Source of the DNA: Varibaculum cambriense
GTDB lineage: Bacteria > Actinomycetota > Actinomycetes > Actinomycetales > Actinomycetaceae
NCBI RefSeq assembly: GCF_002848005.1
Contig: NZ_PKHX01000002.1
Location: 124,001-188,000, forward strand
DNA length: 64,000 bases
Direction of reading: 5' to 3'
Shown here: positions 26,466 to 37,300 of the stretch, in pieces
How positions within the stretch are numbered: position 1 is the stretch's first letter
Layout of the letters: each line of letters begins with the position of its first letter
Notes under the pieces: model-generated
Databases searched by the model: none
Seen by the model: only the letters and a program-made list of their open reading frames with translations
What the model was told of the DNA's origin: nothing
Made by a program: the position numbers and the translations under genes

Positions 26466-28031
26466 TTAATCATCACAGGTAACATCACTATCCGGTAAAA
26501 CTCCTCCTACCAGGTATTTATCTACGGTTTCTTGCACACAATCCGATCCTAAACCATAAGCAGTATGGGAATAGGATTCCCAAGTCAGCAGCCGCGAATT
26601 CGGGATTTGCCAGTGTACCGATTTTGCCATTTCATAGGGCGTGGCCGGGTCGTGGGTATTTCCCACTAGCAAAATGGGTTGCGCCCCCACAATCTTCACT
26701 TTTTCCCGTTTCGCGGTAGACTCCCAAGGCCAGGCCGCGAGCGCATACTCTCCGTAGGCCATCGAAGAACCCATCAAGGGGAAGTCCCGCACTAGTTTTT
26801 GCCCGCGCTGATCCCACTCTTTTTGAGTGCCTTCCACCGGATAATCGGCGCCGTTAATCGCTATAAAAGCATCTAAAGCATTGTTCTCAAATCTGCCGTC
26901 AGCCCCCCGCTGATTGAACAGATCCGAGATTTTCAATAGGGGTGCGCCATCGCCTTTCAACGCCGCTTGCAGCCCCTCGAGCAGGGAGGGATACAGAGTT
27001 TCGTAATAGAGCATCCCCACTGCTGCCCCAAAGGCTAAAGCTCCATTTAGAGGGCGGGCGGAATCTTTAGTAGGAATCGGGGAAGCATCGGCGGCTTTAA
27101 AAAACCGTTGTAACCGTTTCATTCCGGCTGCGGTAGTGTCCCAGGGGCAATCTTTACCTTCTCGCGCGCACCAGGCAGCAAAGTTACTAAACGCCGCCTC
27201 GAAACCTTTGGCTTGCGCCAGCGAAACTTCCCCATAGGAGTAAGACCCATCTAAAATCCCGTCTAATACCAGGCGTCCCACATTCTTCGGAAATAGTTGC
27301 GCATAAGTCTCCCCCAGGAAAGACCCATAGGAATACCCCAGGTAAGAGAGTTTTTTATCCCCGAGGACGGCTCGCAAAATATCTAAATCTCGCGCGGCAG
27401 AAACGGTATCTAGATACCGCGCCAAGTCGGCGTTTTTTTCCTTACAGCGCTGAGCAAACTCTTTCATATCGGTAATGGAACGTTCCCGTCCCGCGACCGT
27501 TCCCAGATCCAGGCTTTCGGCTAGAGACTCATCCTTTTGCGCATCCGTGGTGCACTCTATGGGATGCGAGCGGGAAACTCCCCGCGGATCGAATCCCACC
27601 ACATCAAAGGTGGAAAACACCTGCTCCGAAAACATCTCTTCCGAGTTTTTTAGCAGGTCAACCCCTGATCCTCCCGGTCCGCCGGGGTTGATCAGCAGGC
27701 TCCCTAAGCGTTTCCCGCTTGCCCGGCTGCGCGCCAACGCCAACTCAATATCTTCCTTCTGGGTGTCGTTATAATCCAGAGGTACTTTCACCCGCGCGCA
27801 TTGATAATCCTTCAAGTCGTTTTCCTCGCAGGGCACCCAGGAAACTTTTTGCTGATAGTAGTTTTCCAGTCCGGGAGGAATGGTCGCAGCTTTCCCGGTT
27901 AAAGAATTAGTTTTTGAGGAAACGGAAGGAGGCACCTGGGTATCAGCTTTACCCCCGACGCTACAGGCTGATAGCGCCAAGCAACTGGTAAAAACCGTTG
28001 CCAGCAGCATTGACAGTTTGTGTTTAACCAT
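26466..28031 (-). CDS. Secreted alpha/beta hydrolase, tripeptidyl aminopeptidase-like
   Basis: 521 residues. A lipoprotein-type signal (LATVFTSCLALSACSVGG) gives a lipidated Cys near residue 24. The oxyanion motif NPGGPGGSG and nucleophile GYSYGSFLG are followed by PILLVGNTHDPATPYE (Asp) and SYSHTAYG (His), completing the catalytic triad. This is the TAP/SlpD-SlpE group of actinobacterial peptidases, which release tripeptides from the N-terminus of peptides outside the cell. It stands between holB (2 bp apart) and crcB on the same strand. Confidence 0.88.
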   Translation of the reverse strand: MVKHKLSMLLATVFTSCLALSACSVGGKADTQVPPSVSSKTNSLTGKAATIPPGLENYYQQKVSWVPCEENDLKDYQCARVKVPLDYNDTQKEDIELALARSRASGKRLGSLLINPGGPGGSGVDLLKNSEEMFSEQVFSTFDVVGFDPRGVSRSHPIECTTDAQKDESLAESLDLGTVAGRERSITDMKEFAQRCKEKNADLARYLDTVSAARDLDILRAVLGDKKLSYLGYSYGSFLGETYAQLFPKNVGRLVLDGILDGSYSYGEVSLAQAKGFEAAFSNFAAWCAREGKDCPWDTTAAGMKRLQRFFKAADASPIPTKDSARPLNGALAFGAAVGMLYYETLYPSLLEGLQAALKGDGAPLLKISDLFNQRGADGRFENNALDAFIAINGADYPVEGTQKEWDQRGQKLVRDFPLMGSSMAYGEYALAAWPWESTAKREKVKIVGAQPILLVGNTHDPATPYEMAKSVHWQIPNSRLLTWESYSHTAYGLGSDCVQETVDKYLVGGVLPDSDVTCDD

Positions 28032-28033
28032 AG

Positions 28034-29227
28034 CTACTGCCTCAAATCCATCATCATTGCTTCCATAGTAAGTAGGGGCGTCACATTTGCCGCTAGGCGC
28101 CGCCTAGCGGTACGAATCGCGTCTAGGCGCTGCAGGGTGCGCCCTGGGGAAGAGCCTTGCGCCAACTGAGTAATCGTTTCCGTCAAGTCAAGGTTAATTA
28201 GCGGCACCTGCGCCCCGCTTTGCAGCAGATAAACATCCCGATAAAAACCTAAAAGATTAAGCAGTACCCGGTCGAGACTGTCACGCAGATAGCGGGTAGC
28301 GCGCCGCTTTTGATCTGCCTTTAGCGCAGTTTCCTGGGCTTTTAAGGCCGGGGGTAGTCGCGATCCTTCCTGGTCATATCCCAGGGAGCGTCGCAACTGC
28401 GCCAGTTCCTGCTGGTCTTTTTCTTCCGCTCGTTTACTAGCATCCGCTTTCGCTGCCTCCACCAATTTTTGCGCCAGCAGCGCGGCCTCGCCCACGCTGG
28501 AGGTAGTGGTGGCAGAAAGTAAAATTTTTCGGCGCCGCTCCAGTTCTTCCGGATCGCGAGCTAAAGATTTCGCCACCCCAATATGGGATTGCGACAGCGC
28601 CGCCGCCTGGCGGGCGGTTTCGGGAGTGATCCCTTGTTTTTCAATCAGCAACTGCGCCACTTCCTCCACGCTGGGAGTAACCAAGCTGACGTGGCGGCAG
28701 CGGGAGCGAATCGTGGGTAACACATCTGCGGGTTGGGTGGTGCAAAGTAGCCACACGGTGCGCGGGGGCGGCTCTTCAATCGCTTTGAGCAGTAGATTAG
28801 AGGTGCGCTCGACCATCCGATCGGCGTCCTCCATCAAAATCACTCGCCATTTTCCTCCGGCAGGCGCCTGCTGTGCCAGGGTCACCAGGGAAGATATCTC
28901 CTCAATTTTGATAATGAGGCGTTCGGTGGTCACCACTTTCACGTCCGGATGGGTACCTTTAAGCACGCGTTTACACTCGGGACACTGTCCGCACCCCGGG
29001 GTTTGCGGATCTTCACATTGCAAAGCCGCCGCAAAAGCTAGGGCAGCTACCGACCTCCCAGCGCCGGGAGGACCGGTAACCAACCAAGCATGCGACATTT
29101 GCCTGGTTAAAGCAGAATCCTCTGTCTGCTCCTCATTTGCCTGCCGGAGGGCGCGCGCAGAATGCGCAGCGGTCTCAAAAATTTTTACCGCCGTCTTTTG
29201 CCCGACGATCTGATCCCAAACGCTCAT
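28034..29227 (-). CDS. holB: DNA polymerase III, delta' subunit
   Basis: 397 residues. The AAA+ clamp-loader module has GPPGAGRSVAALAFA (Walker A-like with Arg in place of Lys), a zinc module with four cysteines (CEDPQTPGCGQCPECKR), VILMEDADRM and the SRC motif in IRSRCRHV. Delta' opens the clamp-loader ring for the sliding clamp and does not itself hydrolyse ATP in known systems, consistent with the altered P-loop. It overlaps tmk by four bases, and tmk-holB is a common bacterial pair. Confidence 0.92.
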   Translation of the reverse strand: MSVWDQIVGQKTAVKIFETAAHSARALRQANEEQTEDSALTRQMSHAWLVTGPPGAGRSVAALAFAAALQCEDPQTPGCGQCPECKRVLKGTHPDVKVVTTERLIIKIEEISSLVTLAQQAPAGGKWRVILMEDADRMVERTSNLLLKAIEEPPPRTVWLLCTTQPADVLPTIRSRCRHVSLVTPSVEEVAQLLIEKQGITPETARQAAALSQSHIGVAKSLARDPEELERRRKILLSATTTSSVGEAALLAQKLVEAAKADASKRAEEKDQQELAQLRRSLGYDQEGSRLPPALKAQETALKADQKRRATRYLRDSLDRVLLNLLGFYRDVYLLQSGAQVPLINLDLTETITQLAQGSSPGRTLQRLDAIRTARRRLAANVTPLLTMEAMMMDLRQ

Positions 29228-29973
29228 AACTGCTGCAACCCGGTTTGGGGACTATCACCGGCCTGAGTATCCGCCTCGCAGGCACCCAAATCTGGTAGCG
29301 ACCACGCGCTTCCGGTCTGCTCTTGGCCAGCCTGCATTTTCGCCCTCGCCGCAAAAGCCGCGCTAACTAGCGATAACACTTGCTGATGGAGCTCTTCTAC
29401 CCCACAGGTAGCATCTAGCACCTTTATCCGCTGCCGATCGCGCTTAGCAATCTGCAAGAACGCCTGCCGCACCGCCTGGTGAAAGCCGAGGCCAGCCGAC
29501 TCCATCCGGTCGGGGCGTTCAGTGCGCCGCGCCACTAGCACCTCGGGATCACCATCCAGCAATATAGTCAGATCCGGGAGCAGATTTCTGGTTGCCCACA
29601 GAGAAACCTCCTCAATTTTTTCTAACCCTAGGCGGCGTCCTATTCCCTGATAGGCCAGCGAAGAATCCAGGTAACGATCAGATACCACTACCTCGCCCGC
29701 CTGCAGATGTGGTTTGATTATCGTCTGCGCGTGCCAAGCCCGATCTGCCGCATAAAGCAACGCTTCGGTGTAGGGGTCGAGGTCTTCGCCATGCATAACT
29801 TCCCGGCGCAATCTCTGTCCCAAGCTGGTGCCGCCAGGTTCAAAAGTGGCGATCGCCGCCGCCCCGCGTGCCGCTAAAGCCTGCATGAGCAGTTTCACCT
29901 GGGTCGATTTCCCGGTATAGTCCCCTCCTTCAAAGGAGATGAAGAAACCTGGGTAGGGCGTGGCGGCATTCAT
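29224..29973 (-). CDS. tmk: Thymidylate kinase
   Basis: 249 residues. The P-loop is FEGGDYTGKSTQ (residues about 14-25), where most family members have GGDGAGKST; DRYLDSSLAYQG is the DR(Y/F) motif, and the lid region is RRTERPDRMESAG. It phosphorylates dTMP to dTDP. A C-terminal extension of about 35 residues, rich in Gln and Gly, goes beyond the usual 205-215 residues. It is cotranscribed with holB. Confidence 0.94.
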   Translation of the reverse strand: MNAATPYPGFFISFEGGDYTGKSTQVKLLMQALAARGAAAIATFEPGGTSLGQRLRREVMHGEDLDPYTEALLYAADRAWHAQTIIKPHLQAGEVVVSDRYLDSSLAYQGIGRRLGLEKIEEVSLWATRNLLPDLTILLDGDPEVLVARRTERPDRMESAGLGFHQAVRQAFLQIAKRDRQRIKVLDATCGVEELHQQVLSLVSAAFAARAKMQAGQEQTGSAWSLPDLGACEADTQAGDSPQTGLQQL

Positions 29974-30058
29974 GTGTTTAGCTTACCGAACTTGGCGAGC
30001 ATAGCGCTTTGCCTCCGGTGACAAAAGCTATCTAAGCTGCCGGTAAGCTCTAGGTTCC

Positions 30059-31561
30059 TTAGGCAGACTCACTTTCCCACCATGTCAGCAGCCGCTCACG
30101 CGCCGCTTCTTTGCCAATCTCGCCCTCCTCTAGCCGCAAATTCAGCAGATATTTATAGGCTTTCCCCACCTGCGGGCCCGGCTTTAGCTGCAGGATCTGC
30201 ATAATTTCTTCCCCATCTAGTTCGGGGCGAATCCGGGAAAGTTCCTCTTTTTCTGCCAGCTGCTCGATTCGTTTCTCCAGGTCATCATAGGCGTGTTCCA
30301 GGCGCGCAGCGCGGCGGCGATTCCGGGTCGTACAATCAGCGCGGGTCAGGCGATGCAGACGGGTCAGCATATTTCCGGCATCGGCCACGTAACGGCGCAC
30401 CGCCGAATCACTCCAGGCCTGCTCCCCATAGCCGTGAAACCGCAGGTGCAATGCAACTAACTGGGTTACATCTTTAATGGTTTGCTTATCGAAGTGGAGG
30501 GCGTACATCCGTTTACGGGTAAGTTTCGCCCCCACGATCTCGTGATGATGGAAAGATACCGTCCCATCTTTTTCGAAACGCCGGGTAGCGGGTTTGCCCA
30601 CGTCATGCATGAGGGCGGCGAAACGCAAAATGAAATCGGGACGCGGCACCTCTCCCTCCGGGCCGGTCTCTAAAGCTATCGCCTGATCCACCACGGTCAA
30701 GGTATGTTCGTAAACATCCTTGTGACGGCCATGTTCGTCAACGGTGGCGCGTAAATTCGCCACTTCCGGTAGTACCATCGCCGCCAGCCCGGTATAAACC
30801 ATTAGTTCTAAGCCTTTGCGGGGATTCTTACCCACCATCAAAGCTTCCAGTTCGGCGCGCACCCGCTCGGGGGAAACAATCTCGAGGCGGCTAGCCATAT
30901 TTTCCATCGCCGCCATCACCGGCATGGTCACGTCTAGATCCAGTTGGGAAGCAAACCGGGCGGCACGCATCATTCGCAGCGGATCATCATCAAAAGACTG
31001 TTCCGGAGAAACCGGGGTACGCAATTGCCCCGCAACTAGATCGACTATCCCCTGATGGGGATCCACCAGAGTTAAGTCGGGCAAGCGCAACGCCATCGCA
31101 TTCACCGTGAAATCGCGGCGCGTCAGGTCGCCCTCTAAAGTATCCCCAAACTGAACTGCTGGTTTGCGGCTGTCTTTTTGATATTTATCGCTGCGATAGG
31201 TGGTTACTTCTACGGTCAGGCCCGCTTTATGGGCGCCGATAGTGCCAAACTCTTTACCCATAGTCCACACATTGCCCGCCCAGTCTTTCAAAATCTGTTC
31301 GGTGGTATCTGGGCGCGCCGAGGTCGCCAGATCCCAATCGTGAGGTTTGCGGCCACACATCGCGTCCCGTACCGGTCCGCCTACCAGGGAAAGTTCTTCG
31401 CCTTTCGCGGTAAATAGTTCCGCAAGTTCTAAAATAACCGCCGGCAGCTTCGAAAGCGCCTGCAACATATTTCCGAGGGCGGCGGCCGCATTTTCCGGCA
31501 GCTGCACCTCGGTAGCGTTCAGGCCAGCAGGATCATTAGCTAACTTCAGATTTTTATTCAT
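30059..31561 (-). CDS. pcnA: CCA tRNA nucleotidyltransferase
   Basis: 500 residues. The nucleotidyltransferase head has GGPVRDAMCGRKPHDWDL with the metal-binding DxD, then RRDFTVNAMAL and the R-rich nucleotide-selection region DDPLRMMRAARFASQL. The C-terminal part carries an HD domain (FAALMHDVGKP), as in the actinobacterial PcnA. It adds CCA to tRNA 3' ends, which is needed here since neither tRNA gene encodes CCA. It is divergent from the nudix gene, the arrangement found in mycobacteria (Rv3907c/Rv3908). Confidence 0.93.
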   Translation of the reverse strand: MNKNLKLANDPAGLNATEVQLPENAAAALGNMLQALSKLPAVILELAELFTAKGEELSLVGGPVRDAMCGRKPHDWDLATSARPDTTEQILKDWAGNVWTMGKEFGTIGAHKAGLTVEVTTYRSDKYQKDSRKPAVQFGDTLEGDLTRRDFTVNAMALRLPDLTLVDPHQGIVDLVAGQLRTPVSPEQSFDDDPLRMMRAARFASQLDLDVTMPVMAAMENMASRLEIVSPERVRAELEALMVGKNPRKGLELMVYTGLAAMVLPEVANLRATVDEHGRHKDVYEHTLTVVDQAIALETGPEGEVPRPDFILRFAALMHDVGKPATRRFEKDGTVSFHHHEIVGAKLTRKRMYALHFDKQTIKDVTQLVALHLRFHGYGEQAWSDSAVRRYVADAGNMLTRLHRLTRADCTTRNRRRAARLEHAYDDLEKRIEQLAEKEELSRIRPELDGEEIMQILQLKPGPQVGKAYKYLLNLRLEEGEIGKEAARERLLTWWESESA

Positions 31562-31647
31562 TGTTTCCAGATTGCCAGAAAGCCTACCCGTCTTCCAAGT
31601 GGCAAGTTGTTAGCTCGCCAACAAGCGAGCAAGGTAGCATTAAAGAT

Positions 31648-32151
31648 ATGTCCGCTCGCAATTCGTATCGTCGCCGTCGCCGCGCCAAGTCGCGCCGCGT
31701 CGCCTCCCTACCAATTGTGGACGAGACTTCTGCTGGCGGTTTGGTGGTAAAAGTTGAAGACCGCCAGGCTTTCGTGGCTTTAATCGCCCGTCGTAACCGC
31801 AATGGCAATATTGAATGGTGCCTGCCCAAAGGCCATTTGGAACCAGGAGAAACCGCGCAAGAAGCCGCGCGGAGAGAAATTTTTGAAGAAACTGGAATCA
31901 AAGGAAAAGTGATTGCTCCTCTGATCTCTATCGACTACTGGTTCGCCGGGGCAGGCAGGCGCATCCATAAAGTAGTACACCACTATCTTTTAGAGGCTAC
32001 AGGCGGCACGATTACCGTCGATAATGATCCTGACCATGAAGCGGAGGCCGCCGCTTGGGTTCCCCTAGATATGGTCTCCAAAGTGCTGGTTTACCCTAAT
32101 GAACGCAAAGTGGTAGCCACTGCCCTGGAACTATTAGAAATAGAGGACTAG
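31648..32151 (+). CDS. NUDIX hydrolase, MutT4-like
   Basis: About 167 residues from ATG 31648; the open frame extends to 31561, but the basic start MSARNSYRRRRRAKSRR fits the actinobacterial family. The Nudix box is GHLEPGETAQEAARREIFEETGI (about 65-87), complete with the REx2EE core. It probably hydrolyses a nucleoside diphosphate derivative. TAGCAT lies seven bases before the ATG, so the mRNA may be leaderless. The position between pcnA and the DUF6049-murJ pair is conserved in Actinobacteria. Confidence 0.88.
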   Translation: MSARNSYRRRRRAKSRRVASLPIVDETSAGGLVVKVEDRQAFVALIARRNRNGNIEWCLPKGHLEPGETAQEAARREIFEETGIKGKVIAPLISIDYWFAGAGRRIHKVVHHYLLEATGGTITVDNDPDHEAEAAAWVPLDMVSKVLVYPNERKVVATALELLEIED

Positions 32152-32152
32152 G

Positions 32153-34312
32153 GTGGCTATCTCGCGGCTGAAAAGCAGGGTTTTCGGGGTATTAGTTACC
32201 TTCTTACTCGCTCTTACCTGCACCCTTAATCCCGTTGGCTCCCCGGTGGCTAAAGCTGCCCCATCTGCGCCGTCCTCGGAGCTAACTGCTGCCATTACTG
32301 CTATTAGCCCCGATACCCTCTCCTATAAAGAGGATCCGCACGCGCGCGCAGAAAAAGTTACGGTGACCGGCATCGTCAGCAACCGCACTGACGCCACTTT
32401 ACATAACGTAACAGTGCAGGTGTCTACTACTTCCAGGTTAGGAGGGGACGCCGAGACTATTCGTTCCTGGGTTAGAGGGGAATCCGATAGAGGGATGGGG
32501 GTTTTGCGCCTGCGGGAAAGTAAAACCTTCCCGCAGGTGCCAGCGAAAAAAACCGTTCGGTTTGCAATAGAGATTCCCACAAACACCCTGCCTGCCTTAA
32601 ATAAGGACAGTTTAGGGAGTCTGGGGATTCAAGCTAGCGTTTCTGCCAGTAAGGTGAAAAGAAAAAATACCGAGACTGATCGCTCTCTGCTGCTGTATGC
32701 ACCGGAAGCAGAATCACCGGCAAAAAGTTCCCTGGCGATAATAGCGCCCCTTTCGGCCTCTTCTCCCGAAATGGCGAAATGGCTGGCCAGGGGCGGGACA
32801 GGCAGGGAGGCTACTGCCAGCACCCAGACCTCCAGTCGCGTAAACGCACCTTTAAAAAGCGTCGGCGAGAATGCAAAAATCTTGAGTAACCTGTCGACAG
32901 CGGGGATTACTTGGGTGGTTGACCCGGCGCTTTTGCACGCTAATTCTCCCCTCTTAACCGGTAGTTTTGCTCCTTTACCGGAAAAACCTGCGCCCTTAAG
33001 TCTGGATCCGGTGATGCTTGACGCCCTCAAAGCTGCGCAAGCTAAAGGCGCTAGCCTGTCGCTAGACCTATGGGGAGCACCTGACCTAGTACAATTGGAT
33101 AAAAATACGCTGGCTAAAGCCGCGGACGGGAACCGCCAAGTGGGAGCATTACTGGAAAAGCAAGTAACCCTGGCTCCCAGTACTATTTTTTTGGCCAATC
33201 CTCACTGGGCCGGCCGCACCGATGCTATCTGTGAGCATCCTGAAACCCAATTGAGCGGAGGCTGCGCGCTAGTTACCGGCGGGGACCAGTTGCCGCTAAC
33301 TCAAAGTTACAACTATCAACCGGATTTGCTTGGCCGAGCGCAAACAGGGGATAAAACCCGCAGTTTCCTGGCAGATCACGGAACTTTATCGGCACTTTTG
33401 GCCGCTACCTCTACCGAGGGCGCTTTCACTAATACCCAGGTGGCCAGAGCCATGCTGGCCGCAATCGCCAGCGAACGTCCTTCGCAATCAAGACTTATTA
33501 ACGCAGTTTTACCTAATGGAGCCCTAAATTCTCCGGTGACCCAACAGCGTTTAAGCAAGGTGCTTAGCGATTCGTGGGTAACGGGTACCGCTTTACCGCA
33601 AGCGCTCGGTGCCGACCCCACCTCCGTAACTTTAGGTGCCGATCCCAAAATCCAGAATCTGGCGCCGGATACTCCGGGATCTTTAGGGGTCGCCGGGAGT
33701 TCTTCCCGGAGCGCCTCCAAATCGCTACATACTGTCCGCGAACGCGTAGTACCCTCGCTAGAGCAAATATCTAAGGATCACCAGCGCATTACTATCCCCT
33801 TAGATCAGCAACTTTTGCTTTCCACTTCACGGGCAATGACTAGCGCGGAACGTAACCAAGCGATCACTAATGCGGGTAGTCAGCTCGACCTGCTGGCGCG
33901 GGCGGTACAAATCCAGACTTCTTCGCAAATAAATTTGATTGCCAGCAGTTCTCAAATACCAATTAAGGTGCTAAATCAACTCCCGGTTGAGGTGAATGTG
34001 CGCTTAAAGCTACAGCCTACTGATTCGCGCCTGCGAGCCGACTCCACGGTAGCGGTGAGCTTAGCACCCAAGGGATCAAAAACCGTAAAGATTCCGATTA
34101 CTGCAGTGCGCAATGGCAACGTCCGCGTCAACGTGGTGATCCTCCCGCAGACCGGTAATCTAGTTCTTGATCAGAAACAGCAAATTAACCTGCGTATTCG
34201 TACCGGATGGGAGGATAGAATTTTTCTTGGTTTTATTTTTACTGCGGCAGCGATCTTTATAGTTGGTTTGATTGTTAATTTCCGCCGGGGCACTCGGATG
34301 GAACAAGAATAA
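32153..34312 (+). CDS. DUF6049 family envelope protein
   Basis: 719 residues. A signal peptide (VFGVLVTFLLALTCTLNPVGSPVAKA) starts it and a single helix (FLGFIFTAAAIFIVGLIVNF) with a short basic tail ends it, so the body lies outside the membrane. No catalytic motif is visible. In Actinobacteria this family sits between a nudix gene and murJ (Rv3909 in M. tuberculosis), implying a part in peptidoglycan precursor export or wall assembly, but the function is not established. GTG at 32153 follows the nudix stop by one base, and the gene ends just before murJ. Confidence 0.85.
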   Translation: MAISRLKSRVFGVLVTFLLALTCTLNPVGSPVAKAAPSAPSSELTAAITAISPDTLSYKEDPHARAEKVTVTGIVSNRTDATLHNVTVQVSTTSRLGGDAETIRSWVRGESDRGMGVLRLRESKTFPQVPAKKTVRFAIEIPTNTLPALNKDSLGSLGIQASVSASKVKRKNTETDRSLLLYAPEAESPAKSSLAIIAPLSASSPEMAKWLARGGTGREATASTQTSSRVNAPLKSVGENAKILSNLSTAGITWVVDPALLHANSPLLTGSFAPLPEKPAPLSLDPVMLDALKAAQAKGASLSLDLWGAPDLVQLDKNTLAKAADGNRQVGALLEKQVTLAPSTIFLANPHWAGRTDAICEHPETQLSGGCALVTGGDQLPLTQSYNYQPDLLGRAQTGDKTRSFLADHGTLSALLAATSTEGAFTNTQVARAMLAAIASERPSQSRLINAVLPNGALNSPVTQQRLSKVLSDSWVTGTALPQALGADPTSVTLGADPKIQNLAPDTPGSLGVAGSSSRSASKSLHTVRERVVPSLEQISKDHQRITIPLDQQLLLSTSRAMTSAERNQAITNAGSQLDLLARAVQIQTSSQINLIASSSQIPIKVLNQLPVEVNVRLKLQPTDSRLRADSTVAVSLAPKGSKTVKIPITAVRNGNVRVNVVILPQTGNLVLDQKQQINLRIRTGWEDRIFLGFIFTAAAIFIVGLIVNFRRGTRMEQE

Positions 34313-34328
34313 AGCGAAGGAGGAGGCA

Positions 34329-37300
34329 GTGAGCAGCGAGGAAGAAAAAACCGACCCGGAAATCAAGGGCATCAAGAAAATTAATGTAGCTCGTGCCTCG
34401 GGAATCATGCTAGCCGGAACTATGGTTTCCCGGTTGCTGGGTTTTGTGCGGGCGGCATTGCTAATTGCGCTGATCGGTTCGATCGGGGCTAATGATGCTT
34501 TCCAGGCCGCCAATAGTCTTCCCAATATTATTTACAATCTGCTAGCTTCCTCTATTCTTTCCGCGGTACTGGTTCCCCAGATTGTGCGGGCTCTGCAACG
34601 AAAAAACTCTGATGAGTTTATTAATCGCTTGCTTACCCTATTTACTACCGGGCTGCTGATTCTCACTTTGGTGTGCGTAGCCCTCGCTCCGGTATTCGTT
34701 ACTTTATTTGCGGCGAAACTGGATCCGGGATGGAAACAACTGGCGATTACTTTTTCTTATTGGTCTTTGCCCCAGGTTTTCTTCTATGGTCTTTATTCCC
34801 TGTGGGGACAATTCCTAAACGCTAAAGGTTCTTTCGGCCCCTATATGTGGGCACCAGTAGTAAACAATGTGGTGGGGATTGCGGGAATCTTTGTTTTCTG
34901 GCAAGTATTGGGCACCGAAACAGATTGGGCTAAAGACCCCAGCGTGTGGACTGGGGAACCGGTTATTTTATTAGCCGGTATTTCCACGTTGGGAATCGTG
35001 GTTCAAGCCTTAATTTTGCTGATTCCCCTGCGTCGCACCGGTTTTAAAATGCGTCCGGTTTGGGGTATCCGTGGCTATGGCCTGGGGGAAGTATCTCGCA
35101 CTGCCGTCTGGGCTTTTTCGGCTTTATGTGTAGCCCAACTGGGCTTTTTGGCGATTTCTAATATTGCGGCAGCCGCTAACGGCTACGCCTCCAAACATCA
35201 GGTAACTATCGCCACCACCACCGCCTATAACACCGCCTTTACGGTATACATGATTCCGCAATCAATGATTGTGACCTCGGTAGTTACCGCCATGTTTACC
35301 TCTATGAGTGCCATGGTGGCCGTCGGACAGCTCTCTCGCCTGCGTACCCAGTTCCTTAACACCCAGCAGGGGGTTTCTTTAATCACTTGCCTGTGTGCGG
35401 TACTAATCATAGTTTTAGCGCTGCCAATTATGCAGTTCATTATGCCCACTACCCCTATCGCCTCGGTGCAGGCGTTTGCACAGGTGTTGGCGGTGATGGC
35501 GTTGGGGATTCCTTTCCTGGGATTCTTTAACCTTTCACAGCGACTAATTTTGGCTTTTGCGGATGCTCGCAGTACTTTCCTGGTGCAAATCCCCATGACG
35601 ATCTCCACCCTTATTGTTTGTGGGTTAACGGTGCTGCTACTACCGGTCAAATATTGGGTAATGGGAGCCTCCGCCGGTATGCAGTTGTCATACCTGGTGG
35701 GATCGGCACTTACGCTTTGGCATTTGCACAAGAAGCATCTGCCTTTAAAATTTACTGCTCAACTAGGGCGCTCACTGCTGACTATTTCTCTCGCGACCCT
35801 GGGAGCCGGCTGTGCGGGTTGGTTGATTTTACATTACTGGGGGCCACTGGCTGGTGCCAAAAATGATCCGGCGCTAGTACATATGACCGGGGCTTTGGCG
35901 CGGGTATTGGTAGTCACTCTGGTAATAACCCTGGTGTACCTGGGACTACTATTGGTTTGGCGCTGTCCCGCGCTTGCCCTTTTGGCGGCTCCCATCTGGG
36001 CCAAGTTGAGCAAAGGGCGTCCTTTGCCGCAAGTACTAACCTACGTTCCCAGCGAGACTCAGCCGAGCTCTAACTCGCGGTCCCAGGAGGGCATTAGCGC
36101 ACCAGAGGCGATAAACTCTAGGGAAGATGAACCTAGTATCGCATCTATAGGGGAGGACGAACCCGCGCAAACCCAGGTTGAAGCGCAATCGCATCCCAGC
36201 GAAACTGGGAAAAATTCCTATTTGCAGCCTCAAAATGAACTAAGCAAGGAAGATGAGGATCAAGTGGCCAGTGAACATCTTGAACCCGAGGTGACAGCTA
36301 TCAGCTATAACGCCGACGGATACGTTAACCTGCAATCCGGTATGACGGTGCGTTTCCCCGGTCAGGAACATTTTTCTTTGCTGACTCTCAACCAGCGACT
36401 GGCGGGCGAATTTTTACCCGAAAAGGATGCCTGGGCAGTTAGTGATGAAACCAATAAACCTGCCGAGCTGCTGGTGCTACAAGGTAAACGGGAAAAAACC
36501 CGCGAATATTATTCCCGCCTGCAGCGAGTTAAGGCTCCAGGTTTCCAGAAATTTATTTGGGTTTGTTCTGATCCGGTGGATGCAGTTTTATTGCAAGCTA
36601 CCCCGGATCTACCGCTTAGCGAGATTGTAGGATCTGGAATGCCGGCACCGGTAATCCACTCTCTAATTTCGCAGGTGAGCGCGGGGTTGTCACAACTTCA
36701 TGAGGCAGGTTTAGCGCATGGGGCTATCGATCCCGCCCATATTTTGGTCTCGCCGACCGGAAAAGTATTTATCCGTCTTGACGTAGCAGATCAAAACGCG
36801 TCCGCTGATTTAACCACGGCGCAAACCCGCGACGGACAGCGAGTTTTAGAGCTGCTCTATTTCTTGACTAGCGGTGATCGTGACCAGTTCCAGAAAGCAA
36901 ATGCGGGAGAAAAACTGCTCCCTCCCTCTGATTTCCATCAAGGCAGCGATGTGGATTTAGATGCGGTAGCCCTGGCGGGGGCAGCCATGCCTTCTCCTCG
37001 TCTCTGCCAGGCCATCTGGGAGCAACTGGGAACGGGCGAACTGGATCCGGTAGCTAACTGGTTAGCCGACCGGGACGATAAAAACGACAATGGCGGGGAA
37101 AAGAATTTAGAGGAAAAGCCCCGGGACAATACTTTAGCTATGGAGGCTACTGATTCTCCCCGAGCCATAAAACCGGTATTGCCTCCGGCAGCTAAAATCG
37201 CGGGACATCGCAAGCAGCCCTATCAAGAATCAGAAAAGACCCAAGCGATCCCCTTAGCCGAAATGCAGGAAATGGATCTTAACCCGCAGGAGGAAAAAGC

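Noticed and set aside
35225..35731. Minus-strand frame inside murJ
   Set aside because: It is antisense to conserved MurJ helices and shows no family signature or ribosome site.
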